DNA from: Actinacidiphila bryophytorum
GTDB taxonomy: Bacteria > Actinomycetota > Actinomycetes > Streptomycetales > Streptomycetaceae
Direction of reading: 5' to 3'
DNA: 64,000 bases
Assembly (NCBI RefSeq): GCF_016916835.1
Contig: NZ_JAFFIX010000001.1
Location: 1-64,000 of the forward strand
In this document: piece by piece, positions 25,812 to 34,725 of the stretch
Layout: every line of letters starts with the position of its first letter
Position numbering within the stretch: position 1 is the stretch's first letter
Notes under the pieces: model-generated
Seen by the model: the letters and a program-made list of their open reading frames with translations, nothing else
Databases searched by the model: none
What the model was told of the DNA's origin: nothing
Made by a program: the position numbers and the translations under genes

Positions 25812-27263
25812 ATGGCAACGGCGCCAAGCGTCTCTTACTCGATCACGGTGCGGCTGGAGGTCCCCGCAGGGGGGACCGCGGTCAGTGCGCTGACCACCGC
25901 GGTGGAGTCGTCCGGCGGGTCGGTCACGGGTCTGGACGTCACCGCGTCGGGGCACGAGCGGCTGCGGATCGACGTCACGGTCGCCGCCAGCTCCACCGAG
26001 CACGCCAACGAGATCGTCGGCAAGCTGCGCGGCATCGAGGGTGTGGCGATCGGCAAGGTCTCCGACCGTACGTTCCTGATGCACCTCGGCGGCAAGATCG
26101 AGATGCAGTCCAAGCACCCGATCCGCAACCGCGACGACCTGTCGATGGTCTACACCCCGGGTGTGGCGCGGGTGTGCATGGCCATCGCGGAGAACCCGGA
26201 GGACGCCCGGCGGCTGACGATCAAGCGCAACAGCGTCGCCGTGGTCACCGACGGCTCCGCGGTGCTGGGCCTCGGCAACATCGGGCCGAAGGCCGCCCTG
26301 CCGGTCATGGAGGGCAAGGCGGCGCTGTTCAAGCGGTTCGCCGGGATCGACGCATGGCCGCTGTGCCTGGACACCCAGGACAGCGACGAGATCGTGGCGA
26401 TCGTCAAGGCGATCGCCCCCGGCTTCGCCGGGATCAACCTGGAGGACATCTCGGCGCCGCGCTGCTTCGAGATCGAGGCCAGGCTGCGGGAGGCGCTGGA
26501 CATCCCGGTCTTCCACGACGACCAGCACGGCACCGCGATCGTGGTGCTGGCGGCGCTGACGAACGCGCTGCGGGTGGTCGGCAAGCAGATCGGCGACCTG
26601 CGGGTCGTCATGTCCGGTGCGGGCGCGGCCGGTACGGCGATCCTGAAGCTGCTGATCGCGGCCGGGGTCAAGCACGCGGTGGTCGCCGACATCCACGGCG
26701 TGGTGCACGCGGGCCGCGAGGACCTGGTCGGCGCGCCCGCGGGCTCGGCCCTGCGGTGGATCGCCGACAACACCAACCCCGAAGGCGTCACGGGGACGTT
26801 GAAGCAGGCGGTGGCCGGCGCCGACGTCTTCATCGGGGTGTCGGCGCCCAACGTGCTGGACGGCTCGGACGTCGCGGCGATGGCGGACGGTGCGATCGTG
26901 TTCGCGCTGGCCAACCCCGACCCGGAGGTCGACCCCGCGGTCGCCCGGCAGACGGCGGCCGTGGTCGCCACCGGGCGCAGCGACTTCCCCAACCAGATCA
27001 ACAACGTGCTGGTCTTCCCCGGGGTCTTCCGCGGCCTGCTGGACGCCCAGTCGCGCACGGTCAACACCGAGATGATGCTGGCGGCGGCCCGCGCGCTGGC
27101 CGCGGTCGTCGGGGACGGCGAGCTGAACGCCAACTACATCATCCCCAGCGTCTTCAACGACAAGGTGGCCGGTGCGGTCGCCGACGCCGTGCGCGACGCG
27201 GCCAGGGCGCAGGGCCCCGCGGTGTCCGCCGCCGCGTCCGCCACGGCGGGCCAAGGGTTGTAG
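25812..27263 (+). CDS. NAD-dependent malic enzyme with N-terminal ACT-like domain
   Basis: 483 aa from ATG 25812 (AGAAGG upstream). An N-terminal ~90-residue ACT-like regulatory module (YSITVRLEVPAGGTAVSALTTAVESSGG...) precedes the malic enzyme core: SMVYTPGVARVC, VTDGSAVLGLGNIGP (Tyr/Lys catalytic region), NLEDISAPRCFEIE (metal-binding Glu/Asp), FHDDQHGTAIV, a Rossmann motif VMSGAGAAGTAI, and FALANPDPEV...NNVLVFPGVFRG. It decarboxylates malate to pyruvate, feeding pyruvate and acetyl-CoA pools in Streptomyces. No phosphotransacetylase-like tail is present. Expression is probably controlled through the palindrome upstream. HU follows on the same strand. Confidence 0.93.
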   Translation: MATAPSVSYSITVRLEVPAGGTAVSALTTAVESSGGSVTGLDVTASGHERLRIDVTVAASSTEHANEIVGKLRGIEGVAIGKVSDRTFLMHLGGKIEMQSKHPIRNRDDLSMVYTPGVARVCMAIAENPEDARRLTIKRNSVAVVTDGSAVLGLGNIGPKAALPVMEGKAALFKRFAGIDAWPLCLDTQDSDEIVAIVKAIAPGFAGINLEDISAPRCFEIEARLREALDIPVFHDDQHGTAIVVLAALTNALRVVGKQIGDLRVVMSGAGAAGTAILKLLIAAGVKHAVVADIHGVVHAGREDLVGAPAGSALRWIADNTNPEGVTGTLKQAVAGADVFIGVSAPNVLDGSDVAAMADGAIVFALANPDPEVDPAVARQTAAVVATGRSDFPNQINNVLVFPGVFRGLLDAQSRTVNTEMMLAAARALAAVVGDGELNANYIIPSVFNDKVAGAVADAVRDAARAQGPAVSAAASATAGQGL

Positions 27264-27477
27264 GACGGGAAAGAGCCGGATTCGTATTCCGAGCGTCGAG
27301 CAGCGGACGACAATCCGTCATCCCCGCCGTGCCGCAACGGTTTTTCCGCGACTCGCGCGGGCGGGCGATTGGCTTTCCGCCCATATATGGGGGCAGGATG
27401 CACACCTGGGCAGTGAGGCACACAGCAACAGCTTCGAGCTCGCGCCCCCATGGCAGAAAGAACACGGGAGTACAGAT

Positions 27478-27759
27478 ATGAACCGCAGTGAGCTGGTGGC
27501 CGCCCTGGCCGACCGTGCAGAGGTGACCCGTAAGGACGCCGACGCCGTTCTGGCCGCGTTCGCTGAGACCGTCGGTGAGATCGTGGCCAAGGGCGACGAG
27601 AAGGTCACGATCCCCGGCTTCCTGACCTTCGAGCGCACTCACCGTGCCGCCCGCACCGCCCGCAACCCGCAGACGGGTGAGCCGATCAACATCCCGGCCG
27701 GGTACAGCGTGAAGGTCTCCGCGGGTTCCAAGCTCAAGGAATCCGCCAAGGGCAAGTAA
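27478..27759 (+). CDS. hupA: HU-family DNA-binding protein
   Basis: 93 aa from ATG 27478 with GGGAG seven bases upstream. It starts MNRSELVAALADRAEV and has the DNA-binding beta-arm GEPINIPAGYSV with the conserved RNPQTGE. It lacks the Lys/Ala-rich C-terminal tail of the second Streptomyces HU, so it corresponds to the short form (HupA-type). A histone-like nucleoid protein bending DNA without sequence specificity. A self-complementary CCCATATATGGG at 27380-27391 lies in its upstream region, the most A/T-rich spot nearby and likely near its promoter. Confidence 0.95.
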   Translation: MNRSELVAALADRAEVTRKDADAVLAAFAETVGEIVAKGDEKVTIPGFLTFERTHRAARTARNPQTGEPINIPAGYSVKVSAGSKLKESAKGK

Positions 27760-27773
27760 GTCCCCGAGCGCAC

Positions 27774-27809
27774 AAGGGCGGCCTCCCCGGTGCGGGGGAG
27801 GCCGCCCTT
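27774..27809. terminator. Bidirectional terminator between hup and murA
   Basis: A 15-bp perfect stem (27774-27788 with 27795-27809), AAGGGCGGCCTCCCC and its complement. It lies between the two convergent stop codons. Confidence 0.9.
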
Positions 27810-27835
27810 GCGTTGCGGCGTCGCTGGTGGCGGCG

Positions 27836-29200
27836 TCAGGCGACCGCCGGGGTCTTCGCGTGCTGCGCGGGCACACCGGGCAGTTCGGTGTGCGCGCCCA
27901 GGCTCTCCAGCTTGGCGAGGAAGTTCTCGTAGCCGCGGTTGATCAGGTCGATGCCGTGCACCCGCGAGGTGCCCTGCGCGGCCAGTGCCGCGATCAGGTA
28001 CGAGAAGCCGCCGCGCAGGTCGGGGATCACCAGGTCGGCGCCCTGCAGCTTGGTCGGCCCCGACACCACCGCGGAGTGCAGGAAGTTGCGCTGCCCGAAA
28101 CGGCACGCGCTGCCGCCCAGGCACTCGCGGTAGAGCTGGATGTGCGCGCCCATCTGGCCCAGCGCGGAGGTGAAGCCGAGCCGGGACTCGTAGACGGTCT
28201 CGTGCACGATGGACAGCCCGGACGCCTGGGTGAGGGCCACCACCAGCGGCTGCTGCCAGTCGGTCTGGAAGCCGGGGTGCACGTCGGTCTCCAGTGCGAT
28301 GGCGTTCAGCGGGCCGCCCGGGTGCCAGAACCTGATGCCCTCGTCGTCGATCGCGAAGGCGCCGCCGACCCGCCGGAAGGTGTTCAGGAACGTCATCATC
28401 GAGCGCTGCTGGGCGCCGCGGACGTAGATGTTCCCCTCGGTCGCCAGTGCCGCACTCGCCCACGACGCGGCCTCCAGGCGGTCGGGAATCGCGCGGTGCG
28501 TGTACCCGCCCAGCTTGTCGACACCGGTGATCCGGATCGTACGGTCGGTGTCCATGGAAATGATCGCGCCCATTTTCTGCAGGACGCAGATCAGGTCCTC
28601 GATCTCCGGTTCGACCGCCGCGTTCGACAGCTCCGTGACGCCCTCGGCCAGGACCGCGGTCAGCAGCACCTGCTCGGTGGAGCCCACCGACGGGTACGGC
28701 AGCCGGATCTTGCAGCCGCGCAGCCGCTGCGGCGCCTCCAGGTACTGGCCGTCGGCGCGCTTCTCGATCGTCGCGCCGAAGCGGCGCAGCACGTCGAAGT
28801 GGAAGTCGATCGGCCGGCCGCCGATGTCGCAGCCGCCCAGGCCCGGGATGAACGCATGGCCCAGCCGGTGCAGCAGCGGGCCGCAGAAGAGGATCGGGAT
28901 ACGCGAGGAACCCGCGTGCGCGTCGATGTCCGCGACGTTCGCACTCTCCACCCGGGTCGGATCGAGCACCAGCTCGCCCGGCTCCTCACCGGTGTTGACC
29001 GTCACACCGTGCAACTGGAGCAGCCCGCGCACCACTCTGACGTCGCGGATGTCGGGCACATTGCGCAGCCGGCTGGGTTCACTGCCGAGCAGGGCGGCGA
29101 CCATGGCCTTGGGCACGAGGTTCTTCGCGCCTCTGACCCGGATCTCGCCTTCGAGGGGGGTTCCGCCATGGACAAGCAGTACATCGGCGATGTCGGTCAT
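27836..29200 (-). CDS. murA: UDP-N-acetylglucosamine 1-carboxyvinyltransferase MurA
   Basis: 454 aa from ATG 29200; the frame is open far upstream, but family similarity begins at MTDIADVLLVHGG. EPSP-synthase-like fold with the MurA active-site loop GLGGCDIGGRPIDFHF carrying the catalytic Cys (fosfomycin target), the Lys/Asn pair in RGAKNLVPK, and RGFSYLIAALAAQG near the C-terminus. It performs the first committed step of peptidoglycan synthesis. Convergent with hup and divergent from the yqgE-like gene. Length normal. Streptomyces often has a second MurA-type gene elsewhere; that cannot be judged here. Confidence 0.94.
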   Translation of the reverse strand: MTDIADVLLVHGGTPLEGEIRVRGAKNLVPKAMVAALLGSEPSRLRNVPDIRDVRVVRGLLQLHGVTVNTGEEPGELVLDPTRVESANVADIDAHAGSSRIPILFCGPLLHRLGHAFIPGLGGCDIGGRPIDFHFDVLRRFGATIEKRADGQYLEAPQRLRGCKIRLPYPSVGSTEQVLLTAVLAEGVTELSNAAVEPEIEDLICVLQKMGAIISMDTDRTIRITGVDKLGGYTHRAIPDRLEAASWASAALATEGNIYVRGAQQRSMMTFLNTFRRVGGAFAIDDEGIRFWHPGGPLNAIALETDVHPGFQTDWQQPLVVALTQASGLSIVHETVYESRLGFTSALGQMGAHIQLYRECLGGSACRFGQRNFLHSAVVSGPTKLQGADLVIPDLRGGFSYLIAALAAQGTSRVHGIDLINRGYENFLAKLESLGAHTELPGVPAQHAKTPAVA

Positions 29201-29366
29201 GGATCTCGCGATCGTCGGAACGGGTAGTGCCAGGGAGAACAGAGGAAATGGTAATGCGCCCCGCGACCCCCGCCGCGGGGCACGCACCACCGCGTACGCC
29301 GCGCCCCGGGCACGGGTCCCGCGCACGACCCCCCGCGGCGGCCCGGCATGCGGGATCATGTGGACC

Positions 29367-29945
29367 ATGACCGAGGTGTCCTCGCTCACCGGACGACTGC
29401 TCGTCGCCACCCCGAAACTGGCCGACCCCAATTTCGACCGGGCAGTGGTGCTCCTCCTCGACCACGACGCGGAGGGGTCGCTCGGCGTCGTCCTGAACCG
29501 GCCCACCCCGGTCGGCGTCGGCGACGTCCTGCAGCACTGGGCCGCACTCGCCGTGCTGCCCCAGGTCGTCTTCCAGGGCGGCCCGGTCTCGCTGGACTCC
29601 GCACTGGGCCTGGCCGTCGTCCCCGGCGAGCCGCGGCCCGCGGAAGGCGTCGAGCTGCTGGGCTGGCGCCGCGTGCACGGGGCGATCGGCCTGGTCGACC
29701 TGGAGGCCCCGCCGGAACTGCTCGCCGCGGAACTGGGCTCCCTGCGGATCTTCGCCGGGTACTCCGGCTGGGGTCCTGGCCAGCTGGAGCGGGAGCTGGT
29801 CGACGGCGCCTGGTACGTGGTCGAGTCCGAGCCCGGCGACGTGTCCGCACCGGACCCGGAAAGACTGTGGCGCTCGGTGCTGCGCAGGCAGCGCAACGAG
29901 CTGGCCATGGTGGCCACGTATCCCGACGATCCGTCTCTCAACTAG
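29367..29945 (+). CDS. YqgE/AlgH family protein
   Basis: 192 aa from ATG 29367 (ATG 29358, three codons earlier, is equally possible). Family motifs: LTGRLLVATPKLADPNFDRAVV, GSLGVVLNRPT, VFQGGPV and FAGYSGWGPGQLE. The fold is known but no activity has been established for the family. It is divergent from murA and followed 11 bases later by the DUF3039 gene. Confidence 0.92.
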   Translation: MTEVSSLTGRLLVATPKLADPNFDRAVVLLLDHDAEGSLGVVLNRPTPVGVGDVLQHWAALAVLPQVVFQGGPVSLDSALGLAVVPGEPRPAEGVELLGWRRVHGAIGLVDLEAPPELLAAELGSLRIFAGYSGWGPGQLERELVDGAWYVVESEPGDVSAPDPERLWRSVLRRQRNELAMVATYPDDPSLN

Positions 29946-29956
29946 TCTTGACTCTT

Positions 29957-30259
29957 ATGAGCACTCTTGAGCCCGAGCGCGGGGCGGGCACCGGCACCCT
30001 GGTCGAGCCGACTCCGCAGCTCTCCCACGGTGACGGCGACCACGAGCGCTACGCGCACTATGTCCAGAAGGACAAGATCATGGCGAGCGCGCTGGAAGGC
30101 ACGCCCGTCGTCGCCCTGTGCGGCAAGGTCTGGGTCCCCGGCCGCGATCCGAAGAAGTATCCGGTCTGCCCGATGTGCAAGGAGATCTACGAGGGCATGC
30201 CGCTCGGCGGCGGCGGAGACAAGGACAAGTCCGGCAAGGGCAGCGGCGGCAACGCCTGA
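29957..30259 (+). CDS. DUF3039 small zinc-binding-like protein
   Basis: 100 aa from ATG 29957. The core DHERYAHYVQKDKIMASALEGTPVVALCGKVWVPGRDP...YPVCPMCKEIYEG, with one Cys followed by CPxC, is the DUF3039 signature and could hold zinc. The tail is Gly/Lys-rich and disordered. TAGTCT at about 29943-29948 suggests a leaderless start. Found in actinobacteria next to the yqgE-like gene; function unknown. Confidence 0.9.
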   Translation: MSTLEPERGAGTGTLVEPTPQLSHGDGDHERYAHYVQKDKIMASALEGTPVVALCGKVWVPGRDPKKYPVCPMCKEIYEGMPLGGGGDKDKSGKGSGGNA

Positions 30260-30286
30260 CGCCCTTCCGGCGGACAGGGGAGGCCC

Positions 30287-31552
30287 GTGGAAGGCGACGA
30301 GGGTGACGGAGGCGTGTTCGGTACGCCGGACGCGCCCGACGACGACTCGACCAGCGGCGAGCGCGTCCACGCGCTGGTCGCACAGGGCCGCTTCGCGGAG
30401 GCGCACGCCGTGGTCGGCGACGCCTTCGTCGAGCGCAACGGCAGCGCGGGCTACCTCCTGCGCGCCTGGGTCCTCGCCCAGGAGAAACGCGGACCCGAGG
30501 CCCGCGAAGCGGTCGACTGGGCGCTGGCCCTGGCAGGGCCAGCCGAGGCCGCGGACGTCTTCGTGCTCGCCGGTGTGGTCCTTCTCTCACTCGACGAGGC
30601 CCACGACGCGCTGATCGTCGCGCTGCGGGCCACCGGGGCCGATCCGGACGGCTGGGAGCCGGCCGTCCTGCTCTCCGACGTCTACCGGCGGCTCGGCCGC
30701 GTCCCCGACGCCGTCGCCGCCGCACGGCGGGCCGTCGACCTCGCACCCAGGGAAGCCGAGGCGCAGGTCGCACTCGCCCGCTCCCTCAGCGCCGGCCGGT
30801 CCGTCCTCGGCCGCATACCGCGCCGGCTGCGGCCCGAGCACCGCGCCGCCGTCGAGCGCTCCCTGCTGCTCGGCGCCGACCCCGGGCAGCTCCAGGCCCC
30901 CCGGGCCGGGGTGCTCACCGGCGGGCTCGCCGTCGCCGTGCTCTGGGGCATCCAGCTCTACCGCATCGAAACCGGCGACGACTGGCAGTTCATCGCCGCC
31001 GGCGTCGTCCTGCTCGCCACCGCCGCGCTGCTCGCCGTCGTCGTACGCGTCCACGCCAGGCGCACCGGCACCAGTGCGCGGGCGCGGCTGCGCGGAATCC
31101 GGGCGACCGTGCGCACCGAGCTGGCAGCCGACGACCGGCTGTGGCATGTGCGCGCCGCGCACGTCGGGGCCGCCATCCCCGTCGCACCCCTGCTCACCAC
31201 AGGGCTCATCGCCGACCGGGCCTGGCGGCGCGAGCTGTGGCCGCTGTGGGCCGCGGTGCCGGTCACCGCGGCCGGGGCCGCAGGAGTCGCCCTCGCCGTG
31301 GCCGGCGTCCACTGGTGGTACGGGCCGGAATTCGCCCGCCGCGCCTTCCTCTTCTCCTGGTACGGGCGGCTCCAGATCATCCTGCCCGCGCTGCTGCTCG
31401 GGGGCACGCTTGCTGCCGCGGTGGCCGGCTCCGCCGCCCGCTCCACCTGGCGCGACCTCGCCATCGCCCACCTGGCATGGCTCGTCCTTTCCGCACTGGC
31501 GGCGGCCGCCTTCTCGTCGAGAGCCCGCTCGCTCCGAGCCCGAGCGCTCTGA
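30287..31552 (+). CDS. TPR-containing multi-pass membrane protein
   Basis: 421 aa; AGGGGAGG directly precedes GTG 30287. The N-terminal half is cytoplasmic and built of tetratricopeptide-like helices (ALVAQGRFAEAHAVVGDAF..., WEPAVLLSDVYRRLGRVPDAVAAARRAV). From about residue 205 there are five or six membrane helices (VLTGGLAVAVLWGI, FIAAGVVLLATAALLAVVV and others). The architecture suggests a scaffold at the membrane. No enzyme motif is seen. It lies 27 bases after the DUF3039 gene, probably in one transcript. Confidence 0.8.
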   Translation: MEGDEGDGGVFGTPDAPDDDSTSGERVHALVAQGRFAEAHAVVGDAFVERNGSAGYLLRAWVLAQEKRGPEAREAVDWALALAGPAEAADVFVLAGVVLLSLDEAHDALIVALRATGADPDGWEPAVLLSDVYRRLGRVPDAVAAARRAVDLAPREAEAQVALARSLSAGRSVLGRIPRRLRPEHRAAVERSLLLGADPGQLQAPRAGVLTGGLAVAVLWGIQLYRIETGDDWQFIAAGVVLLATAALLAVVVRVHARRTGTSARARLRGIRATVRTELAADDRLWHVRAAHVGAAIPVAPLLTTGLIADRAWRRELWPLWAAVPVTAAGAAGVALAVAGVHWWYGPEFARRAFLFSWYGRLQIILPALLLGGTLAAAVAGSAARSTWRDLAIAHLAWLVLSALAAAAFSSRARSLRARAL

Positions 31553-31979
31553 CCGCCCCCCGGGCGCGCCCGTCCCGACCCTGCCCCTTGCGGTGGGCGT
31601 GCACCTTCCGGTGCGTCGTGGCTGGGCGCGCAGTTCCGCCCCCAGAGCTTCGCCTGGGGGCACCCCCAGCGCCTCCTGAGGTCCTGCCCCTTGCGGTGGG
31701 CGGTCGGCTTTCCCCGGGTGGGGGCTGGGCGCGCAGTTCCCCGCGCCCCTGGTGGGCGACCCCTTGCCGCAGAGCTGGCGTTTTCAGGGGGTGCCGTCTC
31801 GCTGGGAGGGGGAGCGTTTTTCAGGGGCGCGGGGAACTGCGCGCCCAGCCATGACGCACCGGGAGGTGCAAGCTCACCGCAGGTGGCAATCACCTGCGCA
31901 CCCCCCGCCGGGGGAAAGGTGACCGCGCACCGCAAGGGGCAGCTGCGGGGGCCTTCGCGCACCGGGGGAAGATGGGGGG
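31553..31979. repeat. Intergenic repeat mosaic 3 (no gene)
   Basis: Contains CCCCTTGCGGTGGGCG twice (near 31583 and 31685), the block CCCCCAGAGCTTCGCCTGGGGGCACCCCCAGCGCC (31640-31672) and GCGCGCAGTTCCCCGCGCCCCT (31730-31751). The same core appears inverted (GGGGCGCGGGGAACTGCGCGCCCAGCC) at 31825-31851. No credible ORF. Confidence 0.75.
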
Positions 31980-33587
31980 ATGGATCTCATCCCGAGGGTG
32001 CGGCGGGGGCAGGTGGCGGGAGGCCGGGCCGAGTTGGGGGCCGGGCCCCGGCTGGTGGTGGGCGCGGGCGCCGAGGGAGCCGCCCGCTGGATGCGTACGG
32101 TGCTCGCGCCGGCGACAGGTGTGGAGTTCGACGGCGAACCGGACGGCCCCGCCGTCCACCTGGCGGTGGACGAAGCGCTCGGCCGGGAGGCGTACCGCCT
32201 GACCGTCACGCCCGGCGGCGTGCGGCTCACCGGCGGTGACGCCGCCGGCGTCTTCTGGGCCGCACAGACGATGCGCCAGCTCCTCGGCCCGGGGGCCTTC
32301 CGCAAGGCCCCGCTCCCAGGGGCGGCCCCCTGGACCCTGCCGGTCTGCGACATCGAGGACCGGCCCCGTTTCCACTGGCGCGGCTTCATGCTGGACGTCG
32401 CACGCCATTTCATGCCCAAGGACGGTGTGCTGCGCCACCTGGACCTGATGGCCGCGCACAAGCTGAACGTGCTGCACCTGCACCTGACCGACGACCAGGG
32501 CTGGCGGCCGGAGATCGCCCGCTACCCGCGGCTGACGGAGGTCGGCGGGTGGCGGCACCGTACGAAGGTGGGCCTGCGCGAGTCCCCGCTGTGGGACGAG
32601 CGCCCGCACGGCGGCTGCTACTCGCAGGACGACCTGCGGGAGATCGTGGCGTACGCGGCGGCCCGGTTCATCACGGTGGTGCCGGAGATCGACATCCCGG
32701 GCCACTCGCAGGCGGCGATCGCCGCGTATCCGGAACTGGGCAACGCCGACGTCGTGGACACCGCGGCCCTGCCGGTGCTGGACCACTGGGGCGTCAACCC
32801 CAACGTGCTGGCGCCGACCGAGGCGACGGTGCGGTTCTACGAGAACGTCCTGACCGAGCTGCTCGACGTCTTCCCCGGCACCTTCTTCCACATCGGCGGC
32901 GACGAGTGCCCCAAGGAGCAGTGGCGGGCCTCGCCGGCGGCGCAGGCGCGGATCGCCGAGCTGGGGGCGGGGGACGAGGACGGGCTGCAGAGCGCGCTGA
33001 TCCGGCACTTCGACCGCTGGCTGGCGGACCGCGGGCGGCGGCTGATCGGCTGGGACGAGATCCTGGAGGGCGGTCTCGCGCAGGGCGCCGCGGTGTCGTC
33101 CTGGCGGGGCTACGCGGGCGGGGTCGCCGCGGCCAGGGCGGGGCACGACGTGGTGATGTGCCCGCAGAGCCAGGTGTACCTGGACTGGCGGCAGGCCGAC
33201 GGACCCGACGAGCCGGTGCCGATCTCCCATGTGCGCACCCTGGAGGACGTCTACCGCTTCGAGCCCGTGCCGGCGGAGCTGACCGCGGCGGAAGCGGAAC
33301 ACGTCATCGGCACCCAGGCCAACGTGTGGACGGAGGTCCTGGACTCACCGCGGGCGGTGGACTACGCGGTCTACCCGCGGCTGGCCGCGCTCGCCGAGGT
33401 CGCCTGGTCGCAGCTGCCGCCGCCCGCCGAGCGGGACTGGCCGGACTTCGAGGCGCGGATGGGCACGCACTACGCCCGGCTGGACGCCCTGGGCGTGGAG
33501 TACCGCCCGCCGGGCGGGCCGCGGCCCTGGCAGCGCCGCCCGGGCGTCCCGGGGCGGCCGCTGGAGGGTCCGCCCCCGATCGTGTGA
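31980..33587 (+). CDS. Glycoside hydrolase family 20 beta-N-acetylhexosaminidase
   Basis: 535 aa from ATG 31980 (GGGGGAAGATGGGGG upstream). The N-terminal GH20b domain is followed by the catalytic barrel: PRFHWRGFMLDVARHFMP, HLHLTDDQGWRPEI, VVPEIDIPGHSQAAI and the Asp-Glu catalytic pair D308-E309 in HIGGDECPKEQW. Then W residues in GWDEILEGG and a C-terminal NVWTEVLDS. Substrate-assisted hydrolysis releases terminal GlcNAc/GalNAc from chitin oligomers or cell-wall glycans. No signal peptide is seen, so the enzyme is probably cytoplasmic and acts on imported disaccharides. Confidence 0.93.
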   Translation: MDLIPRVRRGQVAGGRAELGAGPRLVVGAGAEGAARWMRTVLAPATGVEFDGEPDGPAVHLAVDEALGREAYRLTVTPGGVRLTGGDAAGVFWAAQTMRQLLGPGAFRKAPLPGAAPWTLPVCDIEDRPRFHWRGFMLDVARHFMPKDGVLRHLDLMAAHKLNVLHLHLTDDQGWRPEIARYPRLTEVGGWRHRTKVGLRESPLWDERPHGGCYSQDDLREIVAYAAARFITVVPEIDIPGHSQAAIAAYPELGNADVVDTAALPVLDHWGVNPNVLAPTEATVRFYENVLTELLDVFPGTFFHIGGDECPKEQWRASPAAQARIAELGAGDEDGLQSALIRHFDRWLADRGRRLIGWDEILEGGLAQGAAVSSWRGYAGGVAAARAGHDVVMCPQSQVYLDWRQADGPDEPVPISHVRTLEDVYRFEPVPAELTAAEAEHVIGTQANVWTEVLDSPRAVDYAVYPRLAALAEVAWSQLPPPAERDWPDFEARMGTHYARLDALGVEYRPPGGPRPWQRRPGVPGRPLEGPPPIV

Positions 33588-33852
33588 CCAATTCCGCAAC
33601 TTCCGCACCAGGCCGCGGCGGACCTGGCACCGTGGACCCGTAACCGCCGTAACACACACGAAGGATGGCAATTCAGGCACTGTGCCGTTTTCCCCGGGAG
33701 ACGTACGATCGCACGCGTGGCGGACGGATCGGTACTTCGTGGACCCTCGCGCCGACCCCGGGGGAAGATGTGCCAGAGTTGCCACGTCCGGGCGCTCAGC
33801 ACGTACGGTACGGCTACCGCGTGACGGAGGAAGGCCGGGAAGGGGCAGCTGC

Positions 33853-34725
33853 GTGAGCACGTATGCACAGCAGACCGCGGAGAATGTCACGTTGCCGACC
33901 TCGCTCGACGAGGCGGTGGCGGCGCTCGCCGCCATGCCCTCCGCCGTGCCCGTCGCGGGCGGCACCGACCTGATGGTGTCGGTGAACGCCGGGCTGCTGC
34001 GCCCCGCCGCACTCGTCGGCCTCGGGCGGATCGCCGAGATCCGCGGCTGGCAGTACGCCGACGGGGCCGCGCTGCTGGGCGCGGGCCTGACCCATGCGCG
34101 CATGGGGCGCCCCGACTTCGCCGCGCTCATCCCCGCACTGGCCGCCGCCGCGCGCTCGGCGGGACCCCCGCAGATCCGCAACGCGGGCACCCTGGGCGGC
34201 AACATCGTCTCCGCCGCGCCCACCGGTGACGCCCTGCCGGTGCTGGCCGCGCTGGAGGCGAGCGTCATCCTCGCGGGGCCCGAGGCTGACCGGGAGATCC
34301 CGGTCAGCCACCTGCTGACCGGCATGGACCCGCTGCGGCCCGGCGAACTGCTGGCCTTCGTCCGCATCCCGCTGCTGCACGCCCCGCAGACCTTCCTCAA
34401 GGCCACGGGGCGCACCGGGCCCGGCCGCGCGGTCGCCTCCGTCGCGCTCGTGGTGGACCCGGCAAGACGCCAGGTGCGGTGCGCGGTCGGCGCGGTCGCC
34501 CAGGTGCCGCTGCGGCCGCTGGAGGCCGAGCAGTGGGTGGCGGGGCTGATCGACTGGGACGGCGAGCGCACCCTGGCACCCGAGGCGTGCACCGCCTTCG
34601 GGGAGTACGTGGCCGCCGCGTGCATCCCCGACCAGCCGGGGGTGGAACTGCCCCCGGCCGCCGTCCAGCTGCGCCGTACGGTGGCCGCACTGTCCCGCCG
34701 AGCGCTCGGGAGGGCACTGGCATGA
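33853..34725 (+). CDS. Xanthine dehydrogenase-like FAD-binding subunit
   Basis: 290 aa from GTG 33853 (AAGGGGC upstream). CO-dehydrogenase-flavoprotein fold: PTSLDEAVAALAA, the FAD pyrophosphate loop VAGGTDLMVSVN, and the second FAD motif IRNAGTLGGNIVSAAPTGD. First gene of a three-subunit molybdenum-hydroxylase operon; its stop overlaps the next start (ATGA). A short frame upstream (33665-33856) overlaps this start as GTGA but has no family and was not called. Upstream DNA contains GTAACCGCCGTAAC (33641-33654) and TACGAT (33704-33709). A purine- or nitrogen-regulated promoter is plausible but unproven. Confidence 0.9.
   Translation: MSTYAQQTAENVTLPTSLDEAVAALAAMPSAVPVAGGTDLMVSVNAGLLRPAALVGLGRIAEIRGWQYADGAALLGAGLTHARMGRPDFAALIPALAAAARSAGPPQIRNAGTLGGNIVSAAPTGDALPVLAALEASVILAGPEADREIPVSHLLTGMDPLRPGELLAFVRIPLLHAPQTFLKATGRTGPGRAVASVALVVDPARRQVRCAVGAVAQVPLRPLEAEQWVAGLIDWDGERTLAPEACTAFGEYVAAACIPDQPGVELPPAAVQLRRTVAALSRRALGRALA

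Noticed and set aside
33665..33856. 63-aa ORF overlapping the XDH FAD-subunit start by GTGA
   Set aside because: The GTGA overlap is suggestive, but the protein has no family, the region also holds likely promoter elements, and AAGG touches the ATG directly. Left uncalled.
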